Assembly (NCBI GenBank): GCA_023253435.1
Contig: JALRGJ010000001.1
Coordinates: 1 to 36,543 of the forward strand
Direction of reading: 5' to 3'
Source: Ilumatobacteraceae bacterium
Lineage (GTDB): Bacteria > Actinomycetota > Acidimicrobiia > Acidimicrobiales > Ilumatobacteraceae
Length of the DNA: 36,543 nucleotides
The position numbers and the translations under genes are program-made. Under the pieces are notes generated by a model. That model was not told the DNA's origin, searched no databases, and saw nothing but the letters and a program-made list of their open reading frames with translations. The first letter of the stretch is position 1, and each line of letters begins with the position of its first letter. This document shows, piece after piece, positions 1 to 8,073 of the stretch.

Positions 1-739
1 CATAAAGAGCCGCTAGGCGGTCGTGCTTGTTTTCAGGGCAATGAAATGCGGTATCGGTCATGCCAAGTGGATCAAAGATTCGCTTCTTCATAAATTCACC
101 AAGTGACATTCCAGTGATGACTTCTACAACACGTCCGAGCACATCAATAGACATTGAGTAGGCCCACTCAGTGCCAGGCTGAAAGAGAAGTGGGAGCTCT
201 GCGAGAGCGTCACAAATTTGCTCAAGGTTCATTCCCTTGGGGGTTCCCCATTCAAAACCGGCATTTCGGTACATCTGGTCAACAGGGTTTGAATACACAA
301 ACCCATATGTGAGCCCTGCAGTATGAGAGAACAAATGCCACATCTTCATGGGCTCGGTCACTGGCTCGTACATGGGTGCCGTGAGAGTTCCTGAACGAAA
401 TACTTTTTGATTTCCAAACGAAGGAATAAACCACTTCACCTGATCTGTCAGTTCAAACTTTCCCTCTTCCCACAAGATCATTGCGGCAACGGCACATATT
501 GGTTTGGTCATGGAGTAGATGCGATAAATGGTGTCGTCCGCGATGGGTTTTTTATTTTCCACGTCTGCGAATCCGTATTTTCCGCTGTACGCCAACTTGC
601 CTTCTCGGGCAACAGTGATATGGAATCCAGGCAACTTGCCACTGTCCACGTAGGTGGCAAAGTGAGAAGTGATTCGTTCCAGACGCTGTGGGTCTAGGCC
701 AAGTTCAGAGGGATCAACGGTGACATCAAGAGAAGACAT
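1..739 (-). CDS. Serine hydrolase, beta-lactamase class C/EstB-like (3' end outside window)
   Basis: Translating the complement from the ATG at 739 gives about 246 residues of a beta-lactamase/transpeptidase-like serine hydrolase, with the C-terminus cut off by the window edge. The nucleophile motif SxxK is visible as SMTK (Ser76, Lys79), preceded by IYRIY and followed by a helix ending in LWEEGKFELTDQV, as usual for this fold. Further on, LFSHTAGLTYGF and EWAYSMSIDVLG correspond to the family's HTSGL and W-x-YS regions. The family includes esterases, D-aminopeptidases and carboxypeptidase-like enzymes, so the substrate cannot be named. I see no signal peptide, so it is probably cytoplasmic. 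The start is supported by a TACTAT -10-like box six bases upstream, implying a leaderless mRNA. It is divergent from the P450 gene. Confidence 0.85.
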   Translation of the reverse strand, partial: MSSLDVTVDPSELGLDPQRLERITSHFATYVDSGKLPGFHITVAREGKLAYSGKYGFADVENKKPIADDTIYRIYSMTKPICAVAAMILWEEGKFELTDQVKWFIPSFGNQKVFRSGTLTAPMYEPVTEPMKMWHLFSHTAGLTYGFVYSNPVDQMYRNAGFEWGTPKGMNLEQICDALAELPLLFQPGTEWAYSMSIDVLGRVVEVITGMSLGEFMKKRIFDPLGMTDTAFHCPENKHDRLAALY

Positions 740-745
740 GTGCGC

Positions 746-751
746 ATAGTA
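746..751 (-). promoter_or_regulatory. Probable leaderless -10 box of the serine hydrolase gene
   Basis: On the minus strand TACTAT ends six bases before the ATG at 739. This is the TAnnnT-to-ATG spacing of actinobacterial leaderless promoters seen elsewhere in this window. No clear -35 was found. Confidence 0.35.
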
Positions 752-806
752 GGGGGGTGACTATGGTCACGGGCTATTTGGAGGGGTAATATTCAGGTAG
801 CGTTGG

Positions 807-824
807 TTTAGGCAAACGCCTAAA
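807..824. promoter_or_regulatory. Inverted repeat upstream of the P450 gene (candidate operator)
   Basis: TTTAGGC and GCCTAAA form perfect 7-bp arms around the spacer AAAC. The element lies between a possible -10 box (TAATAT, 787-792) and the P450 Shine-Dalgarno (GGGGGA, 828-833). A protein bound here would sit on the transcribed leader and block polymerase. Size and symmetry fit a TetR/GntR-type operator, but no regulator gene is adjacent, so the binding protein is unknown. Confidence 0.45.
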
Positions 825-839
825 AATGGGGGACATGAC

Positions 840-2051
840 ATGACGGGTTATATCGATTGGTCAACTGACTACGACATCTTCGATAAGGGGTATATCGAGA
901 ATCCATTTTCCATTTGGGATGATCTGAGAGAAAAATGCCCAATTGCCCACACGGATCGCTGGGGTGAATCGTGGTTGCCTACTGAGTACGACACCGTCAC
1001 AAAGATGGCGCGTGAGCCAGAACTTTTTTCATCACGTGAAATCTTGGTAGTTCCTCCTGTAGGCGTTGGCACAGGCCCGTACGGCGTCACAACAGGTGCA
1101 CCTATTTCAGTTGATGCACCAGTTCATACATGGACGCGCCGTCAGCTACTTCCTGCATTCTCTCCACGAGCCGTTGATGAATTAGAAGTTTTTACTCGTG
1201 CATGGTGCCGTGAACTGATGGACAATCTTGTGCGAAAAGATCAAGCAGACATTGCTGTTGAGTATGCACAACAAATTCCTGCACAGGTGATTGCAACCAT
1301 GTTGGGTGTTCCCACAACAATGAAAGATCAATTCACTACGTGGGTGCGAAACACACTTGAAGCCGGTCTGGCTAATCCAGAACTTCGTATTCAGGCTCGT
1401 GATGAACTTCAAGTGTTCTTTATGTCTGAAATCATCAAGCGTCGCGAATCTGGTTCAACTGATGATCTCATTGGTGAGCTGGTACATGCTGAGCATGAGG
1501 GAGAACCATTCCCCGACGATTTGATTTTGGGAATGTGTGGACTCTTGTTGATTGCTGGAGTTGACACAACTTGGAGCGGTATTGGTTCGTCCCTGTGGCA
1601 CCTTGCAACAAACAAAGAAGATCGCGATCGTTTGGTGCGTGAGCCAGAACTAATTCCATCTGCAGTTGAAGAATTTTTGCGTGCCTATTCACCAGTCACC
1701 ATGGCTCGCCTTGTCAATGACGACATGGAGTATCAAGGTTGTCCCATGAAGGCTGGAGATCGTGTGCTCATGGCATTCCCTGCTGCAAACCGAGATCCAA
1801 AGCATTTTGATCGACCCAATGAAGTAATCATTGACCGTGAACACAACCGTCACGTTGCATTTGGCGCTGGTATCCACCGTTGCGTTGGCTCAAACCTTGC
1901 TCGTATGGAGATGCGCGTTGCTATTGAGGAGTTTCTTGCACGTGTTCCAGATTTCGAACTGCGTGACGATGCAGAAGTGACATGGGCAGGAGGACAAGTG
2001 CGTGGTCCTCGTACGATTCCGGTGAACTTTAATAAAAAGAACGCTCACTAA
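840..2051 (+). CDS. Cytochrome P450
   Basis: The 403-residue protein is a standard soluble bacterial P450. The heme-thiolate motif FGAGIHRCVG gives Cys348 as the proximal ligand. The I-helix oxygen-activation motif is AGVDTTW, and the K-helix ExxR is in EEFLRAYSP. Length is typical of class I bacterial P450s, which take electrons from a ferredoxin and reductase; neither partner is encoded nearby. The substrate is unknown, but the aromatic and xenobiotic genes that follow make hydroxylation of a hydrophobic compound plausible. The start is set by GGGGGA six bases before the ATG; another ATG at 835 is out of frame. It converges on a small carboxymuconolactone-decarboxylase-like gene, with 37 bases between the two. 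Confidence 0.95.
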   Translation: MTGYIDWSTDYDIFDKGYIENPFSIWDDLREKCPIAHTDRWGESWLPTEYDTVTKMAREPELFSSREILVVPPVGVGTGPYGVTTGAPISVDAPVHTWTRRQLLPAFSPRAVDELEVFTRAWCRELMDNLVRKDQADIAVEYAQQIPAQVIATMLGVPTTMKDQFTTWVRNTLEAGLANPELRIQARDELQVFFMSEIIKRRESGSTDDLIGELVHAEHEGEPFPDDLILGMCGLLLIAGVDTTWSGIGSSLWHLATNKEDRDRLVREPELIPSAVEEFLRAYSPVTMARLVNDDMEYQGCPMKAGDRVLMAFPAANRDPKHFDRPNEVIIDREHNRHVAFGAGIHRCVGSNLARMEMRVAIEEFLARVPDFELRDDAEVTWAGGQVRGPRTIPVNFNKKNAH

Positions 2052-2078
2052 AAATCTTTGCAGCAGGAAATTGCGCGC

Positions 2079-2096
2079 AAAAGTAAAGTTACTTTT
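2079..2096. terminator. Weak AT-rich hairpin between convergent genes
   Basis: AAAAGTAA and TTACTTTT form an 8-bp stem with a two-base centre, followed by two more T residues, in the gap between the P450 stop and the convergent gene's stop codon. It could act as a bidirectional terminator, but the stem is nearly all A-T. Confidence 0.3.
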
Positions 2097-2445
2097 TTGC
2101 AAAATCTCTAAATGCTGAGAGGGCTCTTGGTCCATACACTGTCCCCGGGCCTCCACTCATCAGCAATGCAACACCGATTGCCTCGGCAACTTCTTCCTCA
2201 GTTGCGCCATGTATCGCAGCTCCCCGAGCATGAGAGGCGATGCAGCCATCACAACGGAGAGCAATCCCAATAGAGAGCGCCATCAGCTCTTTTACTTTCC
2301 TGTCTAATTTTCCTTCAGCCATTGCTGCTTTGTGCAATTGACCAAATCCTTCGTAGACACCAGGAATAAGTGCTCGTAACTCTCGACCCTCTCCGGCCAG
2401 TTGTTCAAGCACGCCACGTCCGTGGTCATGTGAGTGCTCTGTCAT
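2089..2445 (-). CDS. Carboxymuconolactone decarboxylase/AhpD-like protein (118 aa)
   Basis: This 118-residue protein has the CMD/AhpD fold signature, seen in MALSIGIALRCDGCIASH. That is the CxxCxxxH redox motif with Cys-Gly-Cys spacing typical of AhpD-like disulfide reductases rather than true carboxymuconolactone decarboxylases, which lack the cysteine pair. The N-terminus is His-rich (TEHSHDHGRG) and could bind metal. The protein is probably cytoplasmic and trimeric or hexameric like its family. It is the last gene of the leftward string FAH hydrolase, arylsulfatase, phosphotransferase, CMD, 47 bases after the phosphotransferase. Its role there may be redox protection or handling of a ring-cleavage product; this is inference. 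Confidence 0.88.
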   Translation of the reverse strand: MTEHSHDHGRGVLEQLAGEGRELRALIPGVYEGFGQLHKAAMAEGKLDRKVKELMALSIGIALRCDGCIASHARGAAIHGATEEEVAEAIGVALLMSGGPGTVYGPRALSAFRDFAKK

Positions 2446-2492
2446 ATCGTCAGTCTGCCCTATTGAAGGCGTAACAATGAGATCAGAAGTCT

Positions 2493-3599
2493 TTACAGAA
2501 GTACTTTCAGAGCATCGTTGTCTACAACGGCGCGCAAAGACCGATTCAGCATGTCTCGTAACAGACTCTTTCCTCGGTCATTGTTCTCTTCAAAAGAAGG
2601 AAATGCTGTAACGGAGTACGTCACACAGAAGCAAATACCAATCAAATATTGGCGCATCATTTCTTTGCGCTCATATGTAACACCATGGTGATCGAGACGA
2701 CTGAAATATGTGTTCAAGAGTTCTTCATCGTGCCCGTGGCGAACATCTGGGTGAATTGATTGACTAATGAAATAGGCAACGTCGTACATTCCGCTACCTG
2801 TGCCAGTGATCTGGAAGTCAATGACCGCTGGATGATCGCCGTCAAACATGAGGTTGTCTGCTCGAAAATCACCATGACACAACGTTTTTGGCGACATCAT
2901 GTTTTGAAGCATCCACATGCACTTTTCCGACCATATTTCTCCAATTTTGGCAACTGAGTCTGGAATGAGATCGCCGGCATGCTGTTGTACTGCGGGCCAT
3001 GCATTGCTGAACATTGGTGGAAGCACAAATTCATAGGTGGGGTTAGCGACAGGTTTAAAGGTTTGCTCAATCTCTTCTAGTTTTGGGCTACCCCACCACA
3101 TGGCATGAAAATCTGCCAACACTTCGAGAAGTTTTTTAGCTTCTACCAAAGAGACACCCTCTAATTGATTCAAAGGACGCATGTAACCGATGTCTTCCAT
3201 TGCAATTGTGAAGTCGGTGTTGTCGCTAGCAATTGCTTGTCCGTAGCACTTTGCCGTTTTGAATGGTGCGTCTGGTGCACAGTCTCTGTAGAAGATCAAT
3301 TCACGAATATAAAATTCGAGTGCGTCGGCAGCGAATCGAAGATTGCCATCTGATGTGGGGTACTTCACAACAAATGATTTTGGCCCCGCTGCGGCGTTGG
3401 AATATGTGGGAGTAACACGTTGCAGCACACTCAGAATTCCCACACCTTCACCAATACGATCGGTGGTAAAACCAGTAACTGTGACGTCTTTTGGAAGTGC
3501 ACCACTGCCGTGCAATACACCTTGCACCCATGATGTAGTGATGTCTTCCTCAGAACGAATAAGTCCAAGTCCGGATGCGTTGAGATCCACAATTGCCAT
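2493..3599 (-). CDS. Phosphotransferase, APH/ecdysteroid-kinase-like
   Basis: The protein is 368 residues from the ATG at 3599, preceded by GGGGGAA. An in-frame extension to 3869 would overlap the end of the sulfatase gene by over 200 bases, so it is rejected. It has the protein-kinase-like small-molecule kinase fold. The catalytic loop is CHGDFRADNLMFD (Brenner motif HGDxxxxN), followed by AVIDFQ with the magnesium-binding Asp of the DFG-like position. MYDVAYF and the C-terminal helices match the EcKinase/CHK-like and aminoglycoside phosphotransferase families. Actinobacterial members often sit beside catabolic genes, and their substrates (alcohols, sterols, acyl compounds) are mostly unproven. 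Here it lies 49 bases after the arylsulfatase stop and probably shares its transcript. Confidence 0.88.
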   Translation of the reverse strand: MAIVDLNASGLGLIRSEEDITTSWVQGVLHGSGALPKDVTVTGFTTDRIGEGVGILSVLQRVTPTYSNAAAGPKSFVVKYPTSDGNLRFAADALEFYIRELIFYRDCAPDAPFKTAKCYGQAIASDNTDFTIAMEDIGYMRPLNQLEGVSLVEAKKLLEVLADFHAMWWGSPKLEEIEQTFKPVANPTYEFVLPPMFSNAWPAVQQHAGDLIPDSVAKIGEIWSEKCMWMLQNMMSPKTLCHGDFRADNLMFDGDHPAVIDFQITGTGSGMYDVAYFISQSIHPDVRHGHDEELLNTYFSRLDHHGVTYERKEMMRQYLIGICFCVTYSVTAFPSFEENNDRGKSLLRDMLNRSLRAVVDNDALKVLL

Positions 3600-3648
3600 G
3601 ATTAGTTCCCCCTGTTTGATGCATTCCCCCGAATGCAGTGACGGAACT

Positions 3649-5931
3649 CTACTGCTGAGAGAGTGCTGCGCGCATCTCGCCTTCTGGGTCTCTATATGTG
3701 GGGCCAATCGCATCGATAGTGACCCGGTGTAGGACTCCTTCTGGGATGACTGCTTTTCCTGGCATATCTGGCGTGATAGCACCCATGCGCTGATAACCCA
3801 CCGCAAATGGATCAACGCCGTAGGAAATGGGCGTGGTGATGGGAATGACACCACTGCCAACGGGAACATCCCCGTAGTACAGGTTCATTTCACCACGGAA
3901 ACGACCTGTTGCATTAAAGACTGCTCTCAACACAACATCGCCATTTGGTATTTCTTCACTCGCGGAAATTGTTGTGGCCATTGCACCTAAGAAGTTGTGC
4001 ACGTAATGCAGGCGTCGCCCTTTGAGGTACATGGCATAACCACCAGCATGACCACCGTGACACACAATGACACCGTCACAGTTTTGATCAGCAGAAATGG
4101 ATACTTCAGCCGCAATATGGAACGATCGATTGCGCAAGTTAGGTGCAGTGGTTTCGGGAATTGAACCAATGCCAGCGTGAAATACATATCGGTCTCGGCG
4201 GAATCGTCTGTCGTAATAACGCCCAGGTTGGTTATTGAGCGGCAGAACTTGATTCTTGTCTGCCTCTATCCACCACAGTTTTTGGAGTTCTGCCAATTTC
4301 TCTGGGAATTTTGCAGATACCTCATGACACTCACTGAAATCTTCAGCAACGTGATACAACTCCCAAATGTCGTCTTCAAAACTACGCTTTGAAATTTCTT
4401 TGTCTTCGTAATTTGCCATCAGTGGTGGGTGGTACACAACTGCTTTCCAACCATCGTGATAGATGGCTCGAGAGCCCATCATTTCGTAATACTGAGTGAC
4501 ATGTTGCGAAGGCGCTTTTTTATCTTTTAGTGCGTACGCAAAACTTGTCCCTTCAATGGGATTTTGTTCAACACCTTTAATTATTTGAGGTGCCTCTACT
4601 CCGAGAAGTTCAAGAAGTGTTGGCTTGAGGTCAATGGCATGCACATATTGGTGTCGTGTTTCTCCAGGAGTACCAATTCCTTTTGGCCAGTGAATGATCA
4701 TTGGGTCGCACACGCCACCTTCGTGCGTGTCTCTCTTGAACCTTTTCAGCGGTGTGTTGCCTGCCCAAGCCCAGCCCCATGGATAGTGGTTGTTGCTGTG
4801 TTCAGTGCCGATGTCATCGAGGTGACGCAAGTTTTCCTCAAGGCTCTCAGGAACGAAGTTGAAGAAGTATTTCTCATTGTGGCTTCCGCTTGGTCCACCT
4901 TCGGCAGATGCGCCGTTGTCGCTCATGACAACAACAATGGTGTTATCGAGTTCACCCAAAGAATCCACAAATTGCAAGAGACGTCCCACTTGTTCATCTG
5001 TGTGAGTCATGAAACCAGCAAATGCCTCCATGAGCCTTGTGTACAAAAGCTTCTGATCATCGGATAATGAATCCCATGCCGGAACCCAACTTGGACGTTC
5101 AGACAACTCAGTACCTTCTGGCAAAAGACCAGATGCAAGTTGACGTGCGAATACTTCCTCACGCCATGCATCCCAACCCTTGTCAAACTTGCCTCTATAG
5201 GCATCGATATAACGCTTTGGTGCTTGGTGCGGAGCATGACATGCACCAGGTGCGTAATACATGAAGAAAGGCTTCACGGGTGAATACGCGCGCAAATCTT
5301 TGATGAATTGAATTGCTTTGTCTGTGAGATCTTCAGTGATGTGATATCCCTCAGCAGGTGTTGCAGGTGGATCCACTTGATGATTGTCATGAATGAGGTC
5401 TGGGTGGTACTGGTCTGTTTCGCCTGCAAGGAAACCGTAGAACCTGTCGAATCCTTTGCTCAGTGGCCAGTGATCTCGTGGTCCACCATCGTGGTTTTCA
5501 TAAGCGGGGGAGAGGTGCCATTTTCCTAACGCATAGTTTGCGTATCCATTCAAATTGAGAACTTCAGAAATGAAACCATTTTCATGAGGGATGATGGCGT
5601 CATAACCAGGGAAGCCTTGGGCAAATTCCACCACACACGCCATTCCTGACGCATGATGGTTGCGGCCAGTCATTAAACATGCACGTGTTGGCGAACACAG
5701 CGCTGTGGTGTGGTAGTTAGCAAAACGCAAACCATTGGCAGCCAGTTTGTCGAATGTTGGTGTGTTGAGATCGGATCCGTAACAACCAAATTGTGCATAA
5801 CCAACATCATCTAGGAGTACAACGATGATGTTGGGAGAGTTCTCAGCTGGGGTTTCTAATGGTGGCCACCAAGCAGTTGAGTCAGTGAAGTACTTCCCAA
5901 TTTCACCTTCGAAGTTCTTTTTGAGTCCCAT
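3649..5931 (-). CDS. Arylsulfatase (formylglycine-dependent, type I sulfatase)
   Basis: The 760-residue sulfatase carries the activation motif CSPTRACLMTGRN. Cys79 would be converted to formylglycine, and Arg83 is the conserved C-x-P-x-R arginine. The N-terminal metal site is VLLDDVGYAQFGCYG (Asp41, Asp42). SDNGASAEGG supplies the C-terminal Asp-Asn metal ligands. Length and the C-terminal domain resemble the long PAS/AtsA-type arylsulfatases. No signal peptide is visible, so it is probably cytoplasmic and acts on imported sulfate esters. I chose the ATG at 5931 because AGGGAG lies five bases upstream; an extension to 6003 adds a poorly conserved 24-residue leader. It follows the FAH gene and precedes the phosphotransferase on one probable transcript. 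Desulfation would yield a free phenol for the flavin hydroxylase encoded divergently (inference). Confidence 0.95.
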   Translation of the reverse strand: MGLKKNFEGEIGKYFTDSTAWWPPLETPAENSPNIIVVLLDDVGYAQFGCYGSDLNTPTFDKLAANGLRFANYHTTALCSPTRACLMTGRNHHASGMACVVEFAQGFPGYDAIIPHENGFISEVLNLNGYANYALGKWHLSPAYENHDGGPRDHWPLSKGFDRFYGFLAGETDQYHPDLIHDNHQVDPPATPAEGYHITEDLTDKAIQFIKDLRAYSPVKPFFMYYAPGACHAPHQAPKRYIDAYRGKFDKGWDAWREEVFARQLASGLLPEGTELSERPSWVPAWDSLSDDQKLLYTRLMEAFAGFMTHTDEQVGRLLQFVDSLGELDNTIVVVMSDNGASAEGGPSGSHNEKYFFNFVPESLEENLRHLDDIGTEHSNNHYPWGWAWAGNTPLKRFKRDTHEGGVCDPMIIHWPKGIGTPGETRHQYVHAIDLKPTLLELLGVEAPQIIKGVEQNPIEGTSFAYALKDKKAPSQHVTQYYEMMGSRAIYHDGWKAVVYHPPLMANYEDKEISKRSFEDDIWELYHVAEDFSECHEVSAKFPEKLAELQKLWWIEADKNQVLPLNNQPGRYYDRRFRRDRYVFHAGIGSIPETTAPNLRNRSFHIAAEVSISADQNCDGVIVCHGGHAGGYAMYLKGRRLHYVHNFLGAMATTISASEEIPNGDVVLRAVFNATGRFRGEMNLYYGDVPVGSGVIPITTPISYGVDPFAVGYQRMGAITPDMPGKAVIPEGVLHRVTIDAIGPTYRDPEGEMRAALSQQ

Positions 5932-6035
5932 GATCGCTCCCTTATTCCACGGTGAAGAACAAACTACTTGCCAGAAAAGAGGGGGATTTTGAGTAGAGCC
6001 CATTTAGGGCTGTGTTGGTTAGTGAATGACGGTGG

Positions 6036-6884
6036 CTACGGCTGAACGCAGGTATTTGTTGTGGTGCCAATGCCATCAAGAGTGGACACAAGCACGTCAC
6101 CTGGCTTCAAGGTGATAGGTGGCTTTCGGGAGAACCCAACCCCACCAGGAGTTCCCGTGAAAATCACGTCTCCAGGAAGAAGCTGAACAATTCCAGACAA
6201 GTAGGAGATGATGTCGCTCACAGAAAAGATCAAATCATCTGTGACGGTATCTTGCACAACCTCTCCGTTCAATGTGCAGGTCATGTGAAGTGCATCTTTG
6301 TTAGGCACTTCTTGTGCATCCACTAGCCAAGGGCCAAATGGCGAATAGTTTTTTCTGCTCTTACCCAAATTGAATTGAGGGGGAGTGGTAGCAAACTGAA
6401 GCGCTCTGTCGGAAATGTCTTGGCCCACACAAATGCCCGCAACATGATTCCAGGCATTTTCTTTTGCAATGTCCCTTCCACCACTTGCCATCACTACAAC
6501 GAGTTCAACCTCCCAATCCACGGAGCCACCGTAAATGGGAACATCTGCATTGCCGTGTGCAACCGATGATGAGAATTTGGTGAATGTCAGAGGGGCAGTG
6601 GGAATGGGCATGCCACTTTCTTCTGCATGGGTTCTGTAATTCAATCCAATTCCAAATACTTGAGTAGGCCAGGGTGAGGGTGCATCAAGTTCATTCACAT
6701 CACAAGGAACACCTGTGTCGGTCACTGTTGCTGCAAACTGGCGTACTTCGTCCCATCGGTGAAATGCATCGATGGGTTCAGAAGAGAACTTGCCACCACT
6801 TGCCTTTTCCAGATCAACGAGGTGATTGTTGGGGCCGACTACTAATTGGGCCCTGCCGTCTTTACAGGTGAAACGAAAGCTCAT
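6036..6884 (-). CDS. Fumarylacetoacetate hydrolase family protein
   Basis: The 282-residue protein has the FAH C-terminal fold: an FGIGLNYRTHAEESG segment, the metal-binding ExE in VDWEVELVVV (Glu125, Glu127), the following Asp in GQDISDR, and the closing GTPGGVGFSRKPP and PGDVLVSTLDGIG motifs. The family includes 2-hydroxyhepta-2,4-diene-dioate isomerases, hydratases and C-C hydrolases at the end of meta-cleavage pathways, which fits the divergent dioxygenase and hydroxylase genes. The start at 6884 is preferred over GTG 6893. A TATAGT -10 box lies exactly seven bases before this ATG, while the GTG overlaps that box. The -35 region lies inside the 6902-6923 palindrome, so repression by a bound regulator is likely. 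It is first in the leftward operon. Confidence 0.93.
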   Translation of the reverse strand: MSFRFTCKDGRAQLVVGPNNHLVDLEKASGGKFSSEPIDAFHRWDEVRQFAATVTDTGVPCDVNELDAPSPWPTQVFGIGLNYRTHAEESGMPIPTAPLTFTKFSSSVAHGNADVPIYGGSVDWEVELVVVMASGGRDIAKENAWNHVAGICVGQDISDRALQFATTPPQFNLGKSRKNYSPFGPWLVDAQEVPNKDALHMTCTLNGEVVQDTVTDDLIFSVSDIISYLSGIVQLLPGDVIFTGTPGGVGFSRKPPITLKPGDVLVSTLDGIGTTTNTCVQP

Positions 6885-6891
6885 GGAGCCC

Positions 6892-6920
6892 ACTATAGTC
6901 TTTATTAGACACTTGTCTAA
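6892..6920 (-). promoter_or_regulatory. Leaderless promoter of the leftward sulfatase/FAH operon
   Basis: On the minus strand TATAGT (6897-6892) lies seven bases before the ATG at 6884, so transcription would begin at the start codon. Seventeen bases further upstream TTAGAC (6920-6915) is in the -35 position and is part of the palindrome at 6902-6923. Operator and promoter therefore overlap. Confidence 0.55.
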
Positions 6921-6923
6921 TAA
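6902..6923. promoter_or_regulatory. Perfect 22-bp palindromic operator between divergent operons
   Basis: The arms TTATTAGACA and TGTCTAATAA are perfect reverse complements separated by CT. The site sits in the 68-bp gap between the FAH start and the VOC start, overlapping the leftward -35. The TetR gene is second in the rightward operon, which is the classic autoregulated arrangement. Ten-base arms with a two-base centre fit a TetR homodimer site. Confidence 0.75.
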
Positions 6924-6952
6924 CTGGATTCGTACACAGAAAAGGAATTCTC

Positions 6953-7477
6953 ATGGCCTCTCCCATCAAATTTGCCCATGTTGTTCTCAAAACTGCTCGC
7001 TTTGCCGAACAACTTGAGTGGTGGAAAGACTTTCTCGGTGCAACGGCACGTCATGAAAATGACTTCATTGCATTTCTCTCTTATGACGATGAGCATCATC
7101 GAATTGCAATTGCAAATATGCCCCACCTCGGAGAAAAGATAAATGACACAGTGGGTGTAGAACACTTTGCGTTTACTTACGCCACGCTTGATGATTTGTT
7201 TGATCAGTATGAGCGAATGAAAGCCAAAGGAATTTCTCCGTATTGGATGATCAATCATGGAATGACTTTGTCTGCGTATTACAGAGATGTAGATGGCAAC
7301 CAGGTAGAGACCCAGTTTGACTCCATGTCTCTGGCAGATGCCGACACATTTATGGCAGGGCCACTATTTGCTGCCAACCCCATTGGCATAAATGTTGATT
7401 TTGAAGTTCTCATTGAGCGGTATCGCAATGGAGCAACTGTGGAGACAATCACGGATTATGCAACTGCAGGTCAGTAG
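6953..7477 (+). CDS. VOC-family protein, probable single-domain type I extradiol dioxygenase
   Basis: This 174-residue protein belongs to the vicinal-oxygen-chelate superfamily (glyoxalase/bleomycin resistance/dioxygenase). A complete type I extradiol metal triad can be read: His9 in KFAHVVLKT, His71 in VGVEHFAFTY and Glu119 in DGNQVETQFD. This favours iron-dependent ring-cleaving dioxygenase over binding or resistance proteins. It is shorter than classical two-domain BphC enzymes (about 290 residues) and would be a one-domain form. Position agrees: it heads the rightward operon with a TetR regulator and an MhpA-like aromatic hydroxylase. AAGGA about eight bases before the ATG is the ribosome site. 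The stop codon overlaps the next GTG start by one base. Another VOC reaction cannot be excluded. Confidence 0.85.
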   Translation: MASPIKFAHVVLKTARFAEQLEWWKDFLGATARHENDFIAFLSYDDEHHRIAIANMPHLGEKINDTVGVEHFAFTYATLDDLFDQYERMKAKGISPYWMINHGMTLSAYYRDVDGNQVETQFDSMSLADADTFMAGPLFAANPIGINVDFEVLIERYRNGATVETITDYATAGQ

Positions 7478-8073
7478 TGGAAAAAACAAAAGAGAGACCA
7501 CTTCGTGATCGGGTAGATACCGAAGAACGGCTTATTGAAGCGGCCGCAGATTTACTTGGTGAACTGGGGCCGCGTGCAGTGAGTGTTCGCGTCATTGCGG
7601 AAAGAGCGGGAGTAAACCATGGGCTCGTTCATCATTATTTCGGTGGCAAGGCCGGTCTACTGCGGTCCGCAATGACCAAGTTGGTAAAAGACCATGAGTC
7701 ATATGCAGTTGGTCAATCTAAAGATAAGCGTTACCCAGCGCCATTAGCTCTCACTGGGGATCAACGATATTTACGTGCGGTTCTTCGCTGTGTTCTCGAT
7801 GGAGAGATGGAACTTGCAGAGATGGAATTGACAACAGACTCCTCGGTTCCACGTGCTGCACTCACTGCAGAAATGAAACGACGCAATGTTTCTCAGGCAG
7901 ATGCGCAACTAAAGGCCGCTTTTGGTCTCTTTATGGCGACTGAAATGGGTTGGGCAGCGCTTGAACCATTTATTTTTTCCGTAACACAAACTGCGAATGA
8001 CAAAGAAAAGCAAGAAGTACGTGATGCTGCAAGAACTCAACTGCGGCAAATGGAGATTGAGAAGTTCAGATGA
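7477..8073 (+). CDS. TetR-family transcriptional regulator of the aromatic/sulfatase cluster
   Basis: The 198-residue protein starts with GTG at 7477, sharing one base with the VOC stop codon, so translation is probably coupled. The N-terminal helix-turn-helix is typical of TetR: TEERLIEAAADLLGELG, then VRVIAERAGVNHGLVHHYFGGK at about residues 38-60. The C-terminal part is the variable ligand and dimer domain. Its stop overlaps the following ATG in an ATGA. It very likely binds the 6902-6923 palindrome and controls both its own operon and the divergent sulfatase operon, released by an aromatic intermediate. The HTH and palindrome are seen; the pairing and effector are inferred. Confidence 0.93.
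   Translation: MEKTKERPLRDRVDTEERLIEAAADLLGELGPRAVSVRVIAERAGVNHGLVHHYFGGKAGLLRSAMTKLVKDHESYAVGQSKDKRYPAPLALTGDQRYLRAVLRCVLDGEMELAEMELTTDSSVPRAALTAEMKRRNVSQADAQLKAAFGLFMATEMGWAALEPFIFSVTQTANDKEKQEVRDAARTQLRQMEIEKFR

Noticed and set aside
757..770. GTGAC-TATG-GTCAC dyad between the serine hydrolase and P450 genes
   Set aside because: Five-base arms are common by chance and its position matches no clear promoter element.
3600..3869. N-terminal extension of the phosphotransferase frame
   Set aside because: It would overlap the sulfatase C-terminus by over 200 bases; GGGGGAA before the ATG at 3599 marks the start.
4564..5067. Open frame of 167 codons on the plus strand
   Set aside because: Antisense to the arylsulfatase gene, whose motifs establish the coding strand.
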